This document shows, one piece after another, positions 8,568 through 17,182 of a DNA stretch of 64,000 nt (positions are counted from its first letter, which is position 1; each line of letters begins with the position of its first letter). This stretch comes from CAVRIA01 sp963721115 (lineage in GTDB: Bacteria > Desulfobacterota > Binatia > HRBIN30 > CADEER01). The notes under the pieces are model-generated. The model was given only the letters and a program-made list of their open reading frames with translations, did no database searches and was not told the origin of the DNA. The position numbers and the translations under genes were made by a program. The DNA lies in the NCBI GenBank assembly GCA_963721115.1, contig CAVRIA010000002.1:1-64000 (forward strand), read 5' to 3'.

Positions 8568-9011
8568 ATGAACCAACGCGACAGGGAGTTGAATTCGGAT
8601 GCCGGCTCGAGCCGCGAGGTCGGAATTCGCGACGTGGATTTCGACCTCAGCAGGCTGAGCTCGCTCGGGGGCGGAGAGTCGCGGGGAGGAGAGGCTACCG
8701 GGACGAGAGCGCTGATGCTCGCCATTCTCGAGGACGGCATCCGCAGCTATCTCGGCTCGCCCGGACGCGTGCGCATTGAGGCCGAGTACTGGGTGGCGAC
8801 CAATCGCCGCGCCTCGCCTTTCTCGTTCGTCGTCGTGTGCGAAACTCTGGGCCTCGAAGCCGGCGCGGTGCGCGCGGCGCTGGAGCGCATGCGGAGCGAC
8901 CGCGCCCAGGCTCAGCGAGCTCTGCGGCGCAGCCGGCAGAACGTTCGACGCACCGGTCGTCTGATCCTGCGCAAGCGCCGGCGCTCGGCAACCAAGTCCG
9001 CGACCGGCTGA
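8568..9011 (+). CDS. Small protein of unknown function, possible regulator
   Basis: This 147-residue protein starts at ATG 8568, chosen because GGAGAGGAG lies 9 bases upstream. A polar N-terminus is followed by a helical core: ALMLAILEDGIRSYLG, then RIEAEYWVATNRRASPFSF and VVCETLGLEAGAVRAALERM. The core resembles, from memory, small proteins of deltaproteobacterial genomes with the pattern LAVLEDAIRC...EAE.W....PFSF..VCE.LG, which may be DNA-associated. The C-terminus is strongly basic (RRSRQNVRRTGRLILRKRRR), consistent with nucleic-acid binding. It has its own promoter-like region and no operon partner; the next gene is on the other strand 33 bases away. Confidence 0.6.
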   Translation: MNQRDRELNSDAGSSREVGIRDVDFDLSRLSSLGGGESRGGEATGTRALMLAILEDGIRSYLGSPGRVRIEAEYWVATNRRASPFSFVVVCETLGLEAGAVRAALERMRSDRAQAQRALRRSRQNVRRTGRLILRKRRRSATKSATG

Positions 9012-9043
9012 CGGGTCGCCTTCTCGGCGGCCGCGAGCCGCGC

Positions 9044-11326
9044 TCAGCAGCCGCTCGAGGCGTGGCCGACCGCCGCTACCAGCTCGTCGATGGTCACCTG
9101 CCCATCGGCGTTCTGATCGAAGGACGGACAGGCGTCGACCGACGAGAGACCGAGAGCGATGTTCACGCCTCGGATGAGCTCGTCGATCGTGACCGTGCCG
9201 TCGCCGTTGCAGTCGCCGCCGCAGGCGCCGCCCAGCGCGAGCGCCATGACGCCGCCGTTCCCTCCGAAGACCCCGTACGGCACGTAAACGACACCATCCG
9301 CGATCGAAGCGCCGCCCGACACGTCGGTGGGCATCAGGAAGGTGTTGAGCCGCCGGCCGTTGCTCGCGTCGTAGACGTAGTACGGGCTCCGCATCACACA
9401 GCTCGCCCCGTCGGGGCACGGCGCCTGGGCGCTGCACTCGACCGAGGTGTCGTTCTCGCACACGTTCACGAAGACCTCGGTCCCGACGTAGAGCACGCCG
9501 TTGGCGAGGGCGACCGACCCCCAGCTGTCGCCGATCTCGTCTTCCCAGGCGGTGCCGCCGTCGACGGCACTGAAGGCCATGAGATGCGGCGGCAGCGGGC
9601 TGACGGGGGGGATCAGAATCATCCGGTAGAGCCCGGCGTAGAACTTCTGGTCGGCGAACCCCACCGCTCCGTTGAAGAGGCCGAAGCCGGCGAAGCCGGG
9701 GGTGACCGGCGTCGGCACCACCACGTTCTTCCACACGATCGATCCGTCGTCCGGGTCGAGGGCGTAGAGGGTTCCGTCCTTGCTCCCCGATACGACGAGC
9801 GGGCGGCGGCCACCGGCGCCGTCGTCGGCGTCGACCAGAATCGGTCCGTTGAGGAAGCCGAAGTCGTGGTAGTTGGCTTTCGTCTGACACGTCTCCGCGC
9901 ACTCGGCATCCGTTCCGCAGTCGATTGACGTGTCCTCCTTGCAGGCGCCGAACTGTTCTGGCGGCTGCACACGGTTCTTCCACACCGTCGCGCCGGTCGC
10001 GGCGTCGAGGCGGAAGATCGAGTCGGAGTCGCCGATCGAGGGGAATCGGTAGCAGCCGACCGTGTTCATGTAGACCGTCTCGCCGCTGGGATCGACGGCG
10101 ACCGTGGCGGTTACGCCCGCGCCGATGCCGGCGACGCAGGTTCCTCCGCCGCAATCGGCGTCGACGGTGCACTCGACCGCGGTGTCGTTGTTGCAAACCC
10201 GGTCCGGTACGGTCTGGTGCGTCCACAGCACGTCGCCCGTGTCGAGGTCCATTGCCACCAGCCGCCCGTTCGTGCACGGGTTGTCGCTGTGCGAGGCAAC
10301 GCCGATGAAGACGCGCCCGTTGGCGATCGTCGGCGAGGCCCAGATGTGGTCGACGGTGAAGTTGCCGATGGATTTCTTCCACAGCAGCTTTCCGGTGATG
10401 GCGTCCAGACAGTGGACCACGGCGGTGCTGTCGCCCACCAGAAGCCGGCCGTCGGCGGTCAGGGTCGGCGTGCTCTGCACGCCGAGGACGATCCCGGAGC
10501 CGGTGTCGTACTTCCAGATGACCGAGGCGTCCGCCGGGTCGAGAGCGTAGACGTAGCCGTGCCAGGAGCTGACGTAGAGCATGCCGTTGCCGACCGTCGG
10601 GGTCGAGGTGACGCCGTTGGCTCCCGCCCCGTCCAGGGCTTGCAGGTCGAGGTTCCACTTCACCCGCAGCTGCGCCGCGTTGTCGGGGCTGATTTGGTCT
10701 TCGAGCGGGTTGTTGCGGTGATTGGCCTGATCGTACCCGTGCGTCGGCCAGCCGCGCGGAACGCAGCTCAGCTCGAGCTCGTCGACGTCCGTGCCGCCGT
10801 CGGAGGTCTGCGCCTCGAGGTGAACGGTCTTGTGGCCGCGGTGATAGGCGCCGCTCGCATCCGGCCCGTCCAACGGCACGCGCAGCGTGCGACCGCTGGT
10901 GCACACGTTCGACGTCGCGGGAAGCAGATCATCGAGAGCGGACTGCAGCGCTTCCAGATCGGGGTCCCCGGACGCGTCCACCACGGTGACCGAGGTGACG
11001 TCCGCCGCCGTACACGCGGGCAGGGACGGATCCTGGTTGCGCAGACAGACGTCGACGTCGAAGACGCAGGCGCGGTCGACCGCACCGTCGGTGTCGCAGC
11101 CGGCGTCGCCGTCGAAGCAACGTACCTCCGTTCCCGGCTGCGGCGCGGCCGGATCGAACGGCGGGTAGTTGAGGCGCAGCACCGGGGACGCGAACTCCGC
11201 CTGACAGTCGGTCTCCGGCGCGCCGCCGCCCTTCAAGGGGCAATCGGGCGGGCACTGGGCCCGGACGAGGCCGGGGGCGAGGGACAGGGCGGCGCTCAAC
11301 ACCGCCGCGCGAGCGAAATGGCTCAT
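9044..11326 (-). CDS. Secreted PQQ-type beta-propeller protein with EF-hand repeats
   Basis: This 760-residue exported protein starts at ATG 11326, preceded by GAGGAG; the open frame continues much farther upstream but has no signal or conservation there. It has a signal peptide (AAVLSAALSLAPGLVRA), a Cys-rich N-terminal domain, and repeated propeller blades with AxDxxTGxxxWK motifs (LDAITGKLLWKKS, MDLDTGDVLWTH, LDAATGATVWKN, LDPDDGSIVWKN). The C-terminus has two dockerin-like EF hands (DCNGDGTVTIDELIRGVNIA and DQNADGQVTIDELVAAV), which should bind calcium. Three Cys-rich inserts interrupt the propeller (see findings). No PQQ-dehydrogenase catalytic motifs were seen, so a structural or binding role is more likely than an enzyme. 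A related C-terminus occurs at 63362. Confidence 0.85.
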   Translation of the reverse strand: MSHFARAAVLSAALSLAPGLVRAQCPPDCPLKGGGAPETDCQAEFASPVLRLNYPPFDPAAPQPGTEVRCFDGDAGCDTDGAVDRACVFDVDVCLRNQDPSLPACTAADVTSVTVVDASGDPDLEALQSALDDLLPATSNVCTSGRTLRVPLDGPDASGAYHRGHKTVHLEAQTSDGGTDVDELELSCVPRGWPTHGYDQANHRNNPLEDQISPDNAAQLRVKWNLDLQALDGAGANGVTSTPTVGNGMLYVSSWHGYVYALDPADASVIWKYDTGSGIVLGVQSTPTLTADGRLLVGDSTAVVHCLDAITGKLLWKKSIGNFTVDHIWASPTIANGRVFIGVASHSDNPCTNGRLVAMDLDTGDVLWTHQTVPDRVCNNDTAVECTVDADCGGGTCVAGIGAGVTATVAVDPSGETVYMNTVGCYRFPSIGDSDSIFRLDAATGATVWKNRVQPPEQFGACKEDTSIDCGTDAECAETCQTKANYHDFGFLNGPILVDADDGAGGRRPLVVSGSKDGTLYALDPDDGSIVWKNVVVPTPVTPGFAGFGLFNGAVGFADQKFYAGLYRMILIPPVSPLPPHLMAFSAVDGGTAWEDEIGDSWGSVALANGVLYVGTEVFVNVCENDTSVECSAQAPCPDGASCVMRSPYYVYDASNGRRLNTFLMPTDVSGGASIADGVVYVPYGVFGGNGGVMALALGGACGGDCNGDGTVTIDELIRGVNIALGLSSVDACPSFDQNADGQVTIDELVAAVGHASSGC

Positions 11327-11519
11327 GGCGTTGCTCCTCGGTGGACTTAGAGGGGACGCCTGTCCATAACCGCCCGGTCGGCGCGGCGTCAACGGCGGCG
11401 CGTTGAAGCGTCGGAAGGACGCCCCGTCCGGTCGCTCGTCGCGCAGCGGCGGCGAGCGGCTTGGACTTTCGCCGCTTTTCCGAATAATCCCGGGACGGTC
11501 ATCCATCGAAGACTCGACA

Positions 11520-12218
11520 GTGAAGAGAAGGCATCGCAGAGACATCATCCGGATCCTCGCCGCTGGTGCGCTGTGCTCGGCACTCGCCTTGCCGGCTTGC
11601 CGGTCCAACGACGCAAAGGAGGCTCGAGTGGCACAGACGGGGAACGCGATCGAACAGATCGACCAATTCATCGCCAAGCAGTCCATCGACAAGAGCGCGC
11701 CGAGCTGGAAGACGAAGCTTCCCAAGCCGCCCGTGCTCGATTTCGATTCGGCCAAGACGTACCACTGGAATCTCGAGACCAACGTCGGGCCGATCGACAT
11801 CAAGCTGCTGCCCCAGGTGGCGCCGATGCACGTGTCGAGCACCATCTACCTGACCCGGCTCGGTTTCTATGACGGGATTCCCTTCCACCGTGTGATTTCC
11901 GGATTCATGGCGCAGGGCGGCGATCCGCTCGGTCGCGGCACCGGCGGGCCCGGGTACGAGTACGCCGGCGAATTCGACCCCAAGGTCAAGCACGCCCGGC
12001 CCGGCCTGCTGAGCATGGCGAACCGCGGGCCGAACACCGACGGCAGCCAGTTCTTCATCACCTTCGTGCCGACGCCGCACCTGGACGGGAAGCACACGAT
12101 CTTCGGCGAGGTGGCCGCGGGCATGGACACGGTGAAGAAGCTGGAGAAGGCCGGCAGCGCCAGCGGTCAGCCGGCGGAGCCGCTGACGATTCGCAAGGCG
12201 ACCATCACGGTGCAGTGA
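11520..12218 (+). CDS. Periplasmic lipoprotein peptidyl-prolyl isomerase (cyclophilin)
   Basis: This 232-residue protein starts at GTG 11520. A lipoprotein signal (LALPAC) is followed by a linker and a cyclophilin domain from about residue 75. Diagnostic motifs are YDGIPFHRVISGFMAQGGD, with the catalytic arginine in FHR, and GLLSMANRGPNTDGSQFFIT. It would catalyse proline isomerisation during folding of exported proteins at the periplasmic side of a membrane. The open frame extends 39 codons upstream of GTG 11520, but that part lies in the promoter region and lacks a signal. It is followed after 58 bases by srkA on the same strand. Confidence 0.87.
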   Translation: MKRRHRRDIIRILAAGALCSALALPACRSNDAKEARVAQTGNAIEQIDQFIAKQSIDKSAPSWKTKLPKPPVLDFDSAKTYHWNLETNVGPIDIKLLPQVAPMHVSSTIYLTRLGFYDGIPFHRVISGFMAQGGDPLGRGTGGPGYEYAGEFDPKVKHARPGLLSMANRGPNTDGSQFFITFVPTPHLDGKHTIFGEVAAGMDTVKKLEKAGSASGQPAEPLTIRKATITVQ

Positions 12219-12276
12219 GCGGAGACGCCGGGAGGGGCGACCGCGCCGCCGACGCCCCGACGCCCGCCGAGCTTTC

Positions 12277-13290
12277 ATGACCCGGGGCACCGCCGAGACG
12301 CGCTACTTCTACGAGCTCACGCCCGACCGCATCCTCGACGCGGTCGAGGCGTGTGGCCTGCGCTGCACCGGGCGCTGCCTGGCGCTCAACAGCATGGAGA
12401 ACCGCGTCTACCAGGTCGAGGTGGAGGTAGACGAGGCCGGCGGCGGTTTGGGCAACCGGTTTCGCGTCGTCAAGTTCTACCGGCCGGGGCGCTGGAACGA
12501 GGAGCAGATCCTGGAAGAGCACCAGTTCCTGCGCGACCTCGCCGAGCACGAGATTCCGGTGGTGCCCCCGGTCGCCCTATCCGGCGGCCGCACTCTCGCC
12601 CGGGTCGGCGATCTGAACATTTGGTGCGCGGTCTTCCCACGCGTCGGCGGCCGCATCCCGGAGGAGCCCGATCGCGACCAGCTGGAGCAGCTCGGCCGAC
12701 TCATCGCGCGCGTGCACACGGTCGGCGCCGAGCGCCAGGCGCCCCACCGCGTTCGTCTCGATCCGCAGAGCTACGGGCTCGACGATCTGGCCTCCCTGCT
12801 CGAGGCCGACGTCGTGCCGCCGGGATTGCGCGACCGCTATCGAATGGTGGTCGAGCGCCTGTGCGAGATCACCGCCCTCTGGTTCGAGCGATCCGCCTAC
12901 CAGCGCATCCACGGCGACTGCCATCTCGGCAACGTCCTGTGGGGACGGGACGGCGCCTTCCTCGTCGACTTCGACGACATGGTGCGCGGTCCCTGCGTGC
13001 AGGACCTGTGGCTCCTCGTCCCGGGCCGCGACGAAGCGGCGCGGCAACAGCGCGAAGTTCTCCTCTCAGCCTACGAGCAGCTGCGCGAGCTCGACCGCGC
13101 CTCGCTCCGCCTGATCGAGCCCCTGCGCGCCCTGCGCATCGTGCACTTCAGTGCCTGGATCGCGCGCCGCTGGAGCGACCCCGCCTTCCCGCGCGTCTTT
13201 CCCGACTTCGGCAGCGAGCGCTACTGGAGCGACGAGCTGTCGACCCTGCAGGAGCTTCTCGGCCTGATTCAGGACGGCGAGTCGGTCTGA
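12277..13290 (+). CDS. srkA: SrkA/YihE-family Ser/Thr protein kinase
   Basis: This 337-residue protein closely resembles the stress-response kinase A family (YihE/RdoA), an aminoglycoside-phosphotransferase-like fold. Conserved stretches are ALNSMENRVYQV (nucleotide loop region), FRVVKFYRPGRWNEEQILEE with the ATP-binding lysine, the catalytic loop HGDCHLGNVLW and the metal-binding VDFDDMVRGP. In E. coli the kinase counteracts stress-induced cell death. The length matches the family (~328). It lies downstream of the cyclophilin gene, so both could belong to an envelope-stress unit; that link is inference. Confidence 0.88.
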   Translation: MTRGTAETRYFYELTPDRILDAVEACGLRCTGRCLALNSMENRVYQVEVEVDEAGGGLGNRFRVVKFYRPGRWNEEQILEEHQFLRDLAEHEIPVVPPVALSGGRTLARVGDLNIWCAVFPRVGGRIPEEPDRDQLEQLGRLIARVHTVGAERQAPHRVRLDPQSYGLDDLASLLEADVVPPGLRDRYRMVVERLCEITALWFERSAYQRIHGDCHLGNVLWGRDGAFLVDFDDMVRGPCVQDLWLLVPGRDEAARQQREVLLSAYEQLRELDRASLRLIEPLRALRIVHFSAWIARRWSDPAFPRVFPDFGSERYWSDELSTLQELLGLIQDGESV

Positions 13291-13344
13291 ATCACGGCCT
13301 CCCTCACAAACCCAAGGCGACGCCTTGAATTTCGATCGAGCCCG

Positions 13345-13578
13345 ACAGCCTAACAACCTAGCCTGAAACTCGCCCGGGCTGTGCCCGGGTTCGTAGGCAA
13401 AGGCTGGGGCTCGGGCTGAGGCTGGGGATCGATCCCAAAGACCGCGCGAAGCGCGCACCGTCCTCAGCCCGAGCCCTAGCCTCAGCCTCAGCCTGTTCCG
13501 GAAGTCCGTGTGTTTCTCAGCTCGAATGATCCGGCACAGCCGGGGGCAACACTAACAGCCTAACAACTAACAACCTGA
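13345..13578. repeat. Composite palindromic repeat, copy A
   Basis: Direct repeats of ACAGCCTAACAAC at 13345-13357 and 13555-13567 enclose an imperfect palindrome rich in AGGCTGAGGCT and AGCCTCAGCCT. Its reverse complement aligns over about 190 bases with copy B at 52703-52890. The right end supplies the last codons and stop of the M28 peptidase gene. Confidence 0.75.
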
Positions 13579-14813
13579 CCTTCCGTAATGGCCTTGCCCT
13601 CGCCGCGCAGGGCCGCGGCGGCGACCGCGGCACCGAAGTCCGCGGCGCGAACCACCGTCGCCGTGTCGATGCCGTCCACGGTGTCCTCGCGGCGGTGGTA
13701 GTTGCGCGGCACGCCGTTCGGCTCGAGCGAGATCAGGGACAGCACGGGGTAGCCGCGCTCCGCCGGGACGTGGCCGTCGGTGTTGGCCAGGAGGTCCGTC
13801 GGCGTCACCTCGCCGAAGCCGCCGCCGGCGGCGACGCGACGGGAGAGATCGACCATCTCGGACGGGAAGTAGACCTTCTTCAGCAGGCCCTCGCTGCGGA
13901 TGAAGTGCAGCGAGCCGCCGCCGACGCACTCGAAGTTGACGAAGTAGGTCCGCTCGCGCGGCCAGTCCGCGTGGCGCTCGGTGAAGTCGTCGATGCCGAC
14001 GCAGCCGACCTCCTCGGCTCCGGTGCCGACCAGCCACAGCTCCGTGTCGGCGGGCAGTCGCTCCTTCAGCCGTTCGGCGCACAGCAGCATCGCCGCCACG
14101 GCCGAGGCGTTGTCGTTGGCGCCGGGCGTCGCTTCCGACGCCGACCACTGCAAGGTGAGGGCGAAGACGACGAGCAGCGCGAAGACGGCCGCCAGCCGAA
14201 TCAGCCCGAAGAGCGGACCGTGCGCCCCGAGCCAGGCGGCGGCGGCGACGACGGTGGCCGCCGCCAGCAGCGCTTCGGGAATGGCGAGAGGACCGGGAGG
14301 CGGTCCGCCGCGGCGCACGCCGGCCGCGAACCGGGCGAACCGGTCGGCGAACTCGCGCGAGAACATCCAGCCGGCCTGGGCCGCGTCGATGTGGGCGCTG
14401 AGCACGACGCGGCGGGCCGGCTGGTCGCCACCCATCCTGCCGACCACGTTGACCGACGGCGACGACGACAGCAGGCTCGCCAGCAGCGGACGGCGCTGGC
14501 GGAACTCGCGACGGAACGACCACAGGGACAGCGCCGCGAGCATCACGCCGAGCGGTCCGCCGATCCAGCACCCCAGCGCGCCGAGCCCGGCGTGCAGGGC
14601 CTGGCCGTATCCGGCGCGCGGCGCCCCCGGAGTCGGGGAGACGGAAACGTCCGTGGCACCCAGGCCGCGCATCCAGTCCGCGACGCGGTTCGCCGCTTCG
14701 CGCTCGGCGGTCGTCCCGGCGAAACGCGCCGGCAGCTCCGAGAGCGTTCGAATCCACTCTCGAGCGCGGCTCTCGCGATCGAGATGGGCGATCTTCGACG
14801 AAGCATCGTTCAT
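13560..14813 (-). CDS. Membrane-anchored M28-family metallopeptidase
   Basis: This 417-residue protein carries the zinc ligands of M28 aminopeptidases: HID (His141, Asp143), GANDNAS (Asp234), GTGAEEVG (Glu267/268) and NFE (Glu295), with a late DTVDGID segment. Hydrophobic helices lie near 75-100 and in a pair at 178-222. The helix pair is inserted between the first two zinc-ligand motifs, so the peptidase is probably membrane-embedded. It would cleave N-terminal residues from peptides; the substrate is unknown. The final residues EGQVVSC come from the AACAAC repeat, which provides the stop at 13560. The small gene at 14845 lies just upstream on the same strand. Confidence 0.82.
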   Translation of the reverse strand: MNDASSKIAHLDRESRAREWIRTLSELPARFAGTTAEREAANRVADWMRGLGATDVSVSPTPGAPRAGYGQALHAGLGALGCWIGGPLGVMLAALSLWSFRREFRQRRPLLASLLSSSPSVNVVGRMGGDQPARRVVLSAHIDAAQAGWMFSREFADRFARFAAGVRRGGPPPGPLAIPEALLAAATVVAAAAWLGAHGPLFGLIRLAAVFALLVVFALTLQWSASEATPGANDNASAVAAMLLCAERLKERLPADTELWLVGTGAEEVGCVGIDDFTERHADWPRERTYFVNFECVGGGSLHFIRSEGLLKKVYFPSEMVDLSRRVAAGGGFGEVTPTDLLANTDGHVPAERGYPVLSLISLEPNGVPRNYHRREDTVDGIDTATVVRAADFGAAVAAAALRGEGKAITEGQVVSC

Positions 14814-14844
14814 GCGCCAGGCTCCACACGCCGCGACGGGGTGC

Positions 14845-15093
14845 TCATTCGGATCCGAAGAGCTCGTCGCGCTTCTGTCCGCCGAGCGCGGCCTCGAGCT
14901 GCGCCAGGGCGCCGGCGGCGGAATCCGCCAGGCCCATCTTGCTGTGATCCAGCCGCGCCATCGAGAGGTCGCAGGGCACCGCCGTGAAGAAGCCGTTCGG
15001 CAGGCTCGAAACCATCACGAAGAAAGCCTTCCCGTCGGCATCCCGGAGCTGGAACCAGTCGACCTTCTGCACCACGTACGGACCTTCGCTCAT
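14845..15093 (-). CDS. Small hypothetical protein
   Basis: This 82-residue protein starts at ATG 15093 behind GGAAAGGAGATG, a strong ribosome site. The sequence YVVQKVDWFQLRDADGKAFF, then MVSSLPNGFFTAVPCDLSMA and a helical end (AAGALAQLEAALGGQ) looks like a compact soluble domain. I do not recognise a family. It probably shares a transcript with the M28 peptidase gene 31 bases downstream. Confidence 0.6.
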   Translation of the reverse strand: MSEGPYVVQKVDWFQLRDADGKAFFVMVSSLPNGFFTAVPCDLSMARLDHSKMGLADSAAGALAQLEAALGGQKRDELFGSE

Positions 15094-15217
15094 CGACGCA
15101 TCTCCTTTCCCGAGCCCAAAGACCGTAGATCGTGTGCCCTGTCAACGCCGGCGACCGCGCGCACGAGCACGATGCCGGACTTTCGTGATACGCGTAGATG
15201 CGAAGGGAGGTCGCGAT

Positions 15218-16183
15218 ATGGTCCGATCCGGCGCATCGAAGCTGGCGATCTGCGGGCTGGTGACTCTGCTCGCCGCCCCGGCCCTGCGCGCCGCCGAGCC
15301 GGCGCCGCCGGCGATGAGCAAGCAGGAGATCGACGCTTTCCTCGCCAGGCCGCTGGTCGCCCGCCTGGCCACCGTTCGCGCCAACGGCACCCCGCAGATC
15401 ACGCCGATGTGGTTCCTGTGGGAGAACGGCGTCCTGTACATGAGCACGCGCGTACAAGCCGCCAAGGTGAAACACATCCGCGCCCATCCGCGCGTGGCGG
15501 TGGTGATCGACGTGATGGAGGCGCCGTTCGAGAACGAGTCCGTCACCATCGAGGGACCGGCGGAGATCCGGACGACCGGCGTGAAGGAGGTCGTCACCAA
15601 GATCTACCGCAAGTACCTGGGAGCGGAAGGTCTGAAGAGCGAACGAGCCCGCCAGGGGATCGAAACGCCACGCGTGATTCTCGCCATCACGCCCGTGAAG
15701 GTGTGGTCGGTCGACACCACGCATCCCGCCCCCCGCAGCACTGATCGGAGACTCGTCGTCCAACTCTTGCCCGGTCACCGGGCTTCGCCCAACCATCCGC
15801 CGGCCGCCCCCAGGTTGTTCGTTGTTGAGTTGTTGGACCTCGAGAACCAACAACAAACAACCCAACAACTCGCAACCCTCGCCATCACGCCCCTCTTCCA
15901 CGCTTCCTCTCAGGACGGACGCTCGGCGAACAGGAGCGCGCCCGGCGCCGGCGCGGCGGCGCTCTTCGACGTCGCGCGAACGGCGCTTGCGATGCGCGCG
16001 CGGGCCGGCTCGGCCAGGGCTCCGCGCAGGGCCGCCAGAAGATGGCGCTCGGCGTGCAGCATGATCGGCGGAATCTCCGGGGCGGGCACGGACTGGACGT
16101 GCAGTGCCTCGAAGCCGGCGGCCGAGAGGTGTCCCGACCAGCGCCAGACGTCGGCGTCGGTACGCGAGCGGCCGGGGAGATAG
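15218..16183 (+). CDS. Exported PPOX-class flavin-binding protein (3' end unreliable)
   Basis: ATG 15218 follows GGGAGG and opens a Sec signal peptide (LAICGLVTLLAAPALRAAEP). A split-barrel domain of the pyridoxamine 5'-phosphate oxidase superfamily follows: KQEIDAFLARPLVARLATVR, NGTPQITPMWFLWENGVLYM, HPRVAVVIDVMEAPFENESV, and ILAITPVKVWSVD near residue 165. Such domains bind FMN or F420; export is unusual for them. After about 15720 the frame becomes meaningless and runs through an AACAAC repeat into the antisense methyltransferase. In another frame the repeat reads QVVRC-stop (15811-15828), so a lost base probably hides the true end there. Confidence 0.65.
   Translation: MVRSGASKLAICGLVTLLAAPALRAAEPAPPAMSKQEIDAFLARPLVARLATVRANGTPQITPMWFLWENGVLYMSTRVQAAKVKHIRAHPRVAVVIDVMEAPFENESVTIEGPAEIRTTGVKEVVTKIYRKYLGAEGLKSERARQGIETPRVILAITPVKVWSVDTTHPAPRSTDRRLVVQLLPGHRASPNHPPAAPRLFVVELLDLENQQQTTQQLATLAITPLFHASSQDGRSANRSAPGAGAAALFDVARTALAMRARAGSARAPRRAARRWRSACSMIGGISGAGTDWTCSASKPAAERCPDQRQTSASVRERPGR
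15811..15873. repeat. GTTGTTG/CAACAAC palindromic repeat
   Basis: CAGGTTGTT and GTTGTTGAGTTGTTGG are followed by GAACCAACAACAAACAAC and CCAACAACT, forming a long hairpin with its centre at CCTCGAG. It is closely related to the repeat at 22483 and the half-element at 35413. Confidence 0.7.
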
Positions 16184-16752
16184 ATGGCGAACGCGCCGGA
16201 GGGCCGCAGAACCCTCAGCGCCTCGCGCAGGGCGGGAAGCGGATCGGCGAGGTCGTCCAGGCGCTCGACACTCCAGGCGTGGGTAAAGAGGCGGTCGCGG
16301 AACGGCAGGGAGTCGAGCGCGGCGGACTCGAAGCGGGCCCGCTCCCCGACGGCCGTCTGTGTCCCCAGCCGGCGGGCGGCGGCGATCAGGCCGGCGTGCG
16401 GGTCGACCGATACGACGGAGCAACCGAGCCGCACGGCCCAGCAACGGCCCGTGCCGCCGAGCCCGCAGCCGAGCGAGACGGCGCGTTGGTACTTGCGGAA
16501 GATGCCGTGCTGCGAGAAGCGGTCGAGCAGGCGCGCGTCGCCGACGGTCATGTCGAGCCCGAACAGGGGCGCGCCGTGCGGCGCGGGAAGAGAGCGCGAC
16601 AGGTCGCGGGCGACGCGAGCGATCGTCTCGGCCAGGGCGAGGCAGTCCTCGTCGCTCAGGCCATCCCAGATCCCGTCCACTGGGCTAGCCCATCGCGGCT
16701 GGCGCGCCTCGGCGAGCGCGATATAGTCGGGAGCGCCGGAGAGCGAGGACAT
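15910..16752 (-). CDS. Class I SAM-dependent methyltransferase
   Basis: This 280-residue protein (if it starts at ATG 16752) has a Rossmann methyltransferase core: AVSLGCGLGGTGRCWAVRLG (motif I), VVSVDPHAGLIAAARRLG, FESAALDSLPFRD and the late LREALRVLRPSGAFAIYLPG. The layout is that of the Methyltransf_11 group. The substrate cannot be read from the sequence. The CAT at 16750-16752 overlaps the ATG of the divergent gene at 16751. No ribosome site is visible for this start, so an in-frame downstream start is possible. Confidence 0.75.
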   Translation of the reverse strand: MSSLSGAPDYIALAEARQPRWASPVDGIWDGLSDEDCLALAETIARVARDLSRSLPAPHGAPLFGLDMTVGDARLLDRFSQHGIFRKYQRAVSLGCGLGGTGRCWAVRLGCSVVSVDPHAGLIAAARRLGTQTAVGERARFESAALDSLPFRDRLFTHAWSVERLDDLADPLPALREALRVLRPSGAFAIYLPGRSRTDADVWRWSGHLSAAGFEALHVQSVPAPEIPPIMLHAERHLLAALRGALAEPARARIASAVRATSKSAAAPAPGALLFAERPS

Positions 16753-17162
16753 GACGCGCGAGGAACGAGCGGTTCTGGCCGCCAACGAGGCGTTCTACGC
16801 GGCCTTCGCCGCGCACGACGCCGAGGCCATGGACGCCCTGTGGGCGAAGCGGGCTCCGGTGGTCTGCCTGCATCCCGGCTGGCAGCCGCTGCGCGGCCGC
16901 GACGCGGTCGTGGCGAGCTGGAGAGCGATCCTCGACGGGCCCGAACGCGCCGCTCATCGCCTGCCGCGGCGCGACCGCGCACGTCCTCGGCGACGCCGCC
17001 TTCGTCGTCTGCACCGAGCGTCTGCCGGGCGTCGAGCTGGTCGCGACCAACGTGTTCGTGCTCGAAGACGCCGAATGGAGGCTGGTCCACCATCACGCCA
17101 GCGCCTCCGACACCCCTTCGGACGAAGACGGGGAAGAGCCGCCCCCGGGCCTCCTGCACTGA
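16751..17162 (+). CDS. SnoaL/NTF2-like protein (frameshifted)
   Basis: The first frame encodes REERAVLAANEAFYAAFAAH, then AMDALWAKRAPVVCLHPGW and LRGRDAVVASWRAILDGP, a typical NTF2-like start. Near 16940 the frame is lost. Another frame continues APLIACRGATAHVLGDAAFV, VVCTERLPG and VFVLEDAEWRLVHHHAS to the stop at 17162. Restored length is about 137 residues, the normal size for this fold. Many members of the family act as small catalytic or binding domains with no assigned role. GGAG lies upstream inside the divergent methyltransferase gene. Confidence 0.7.
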
Positions 17163-17182
17163 ATCGCCTCGCCGCGGCGCGG

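Noticed and set aside
11327..11845. N-terminal extension of the beta-propeller frame up to 11845
   Set aside because: It is antisense to the cyclophilin gene and lacks a signal, whereas ATG 11326 has a ribosome site and a signal peptide.
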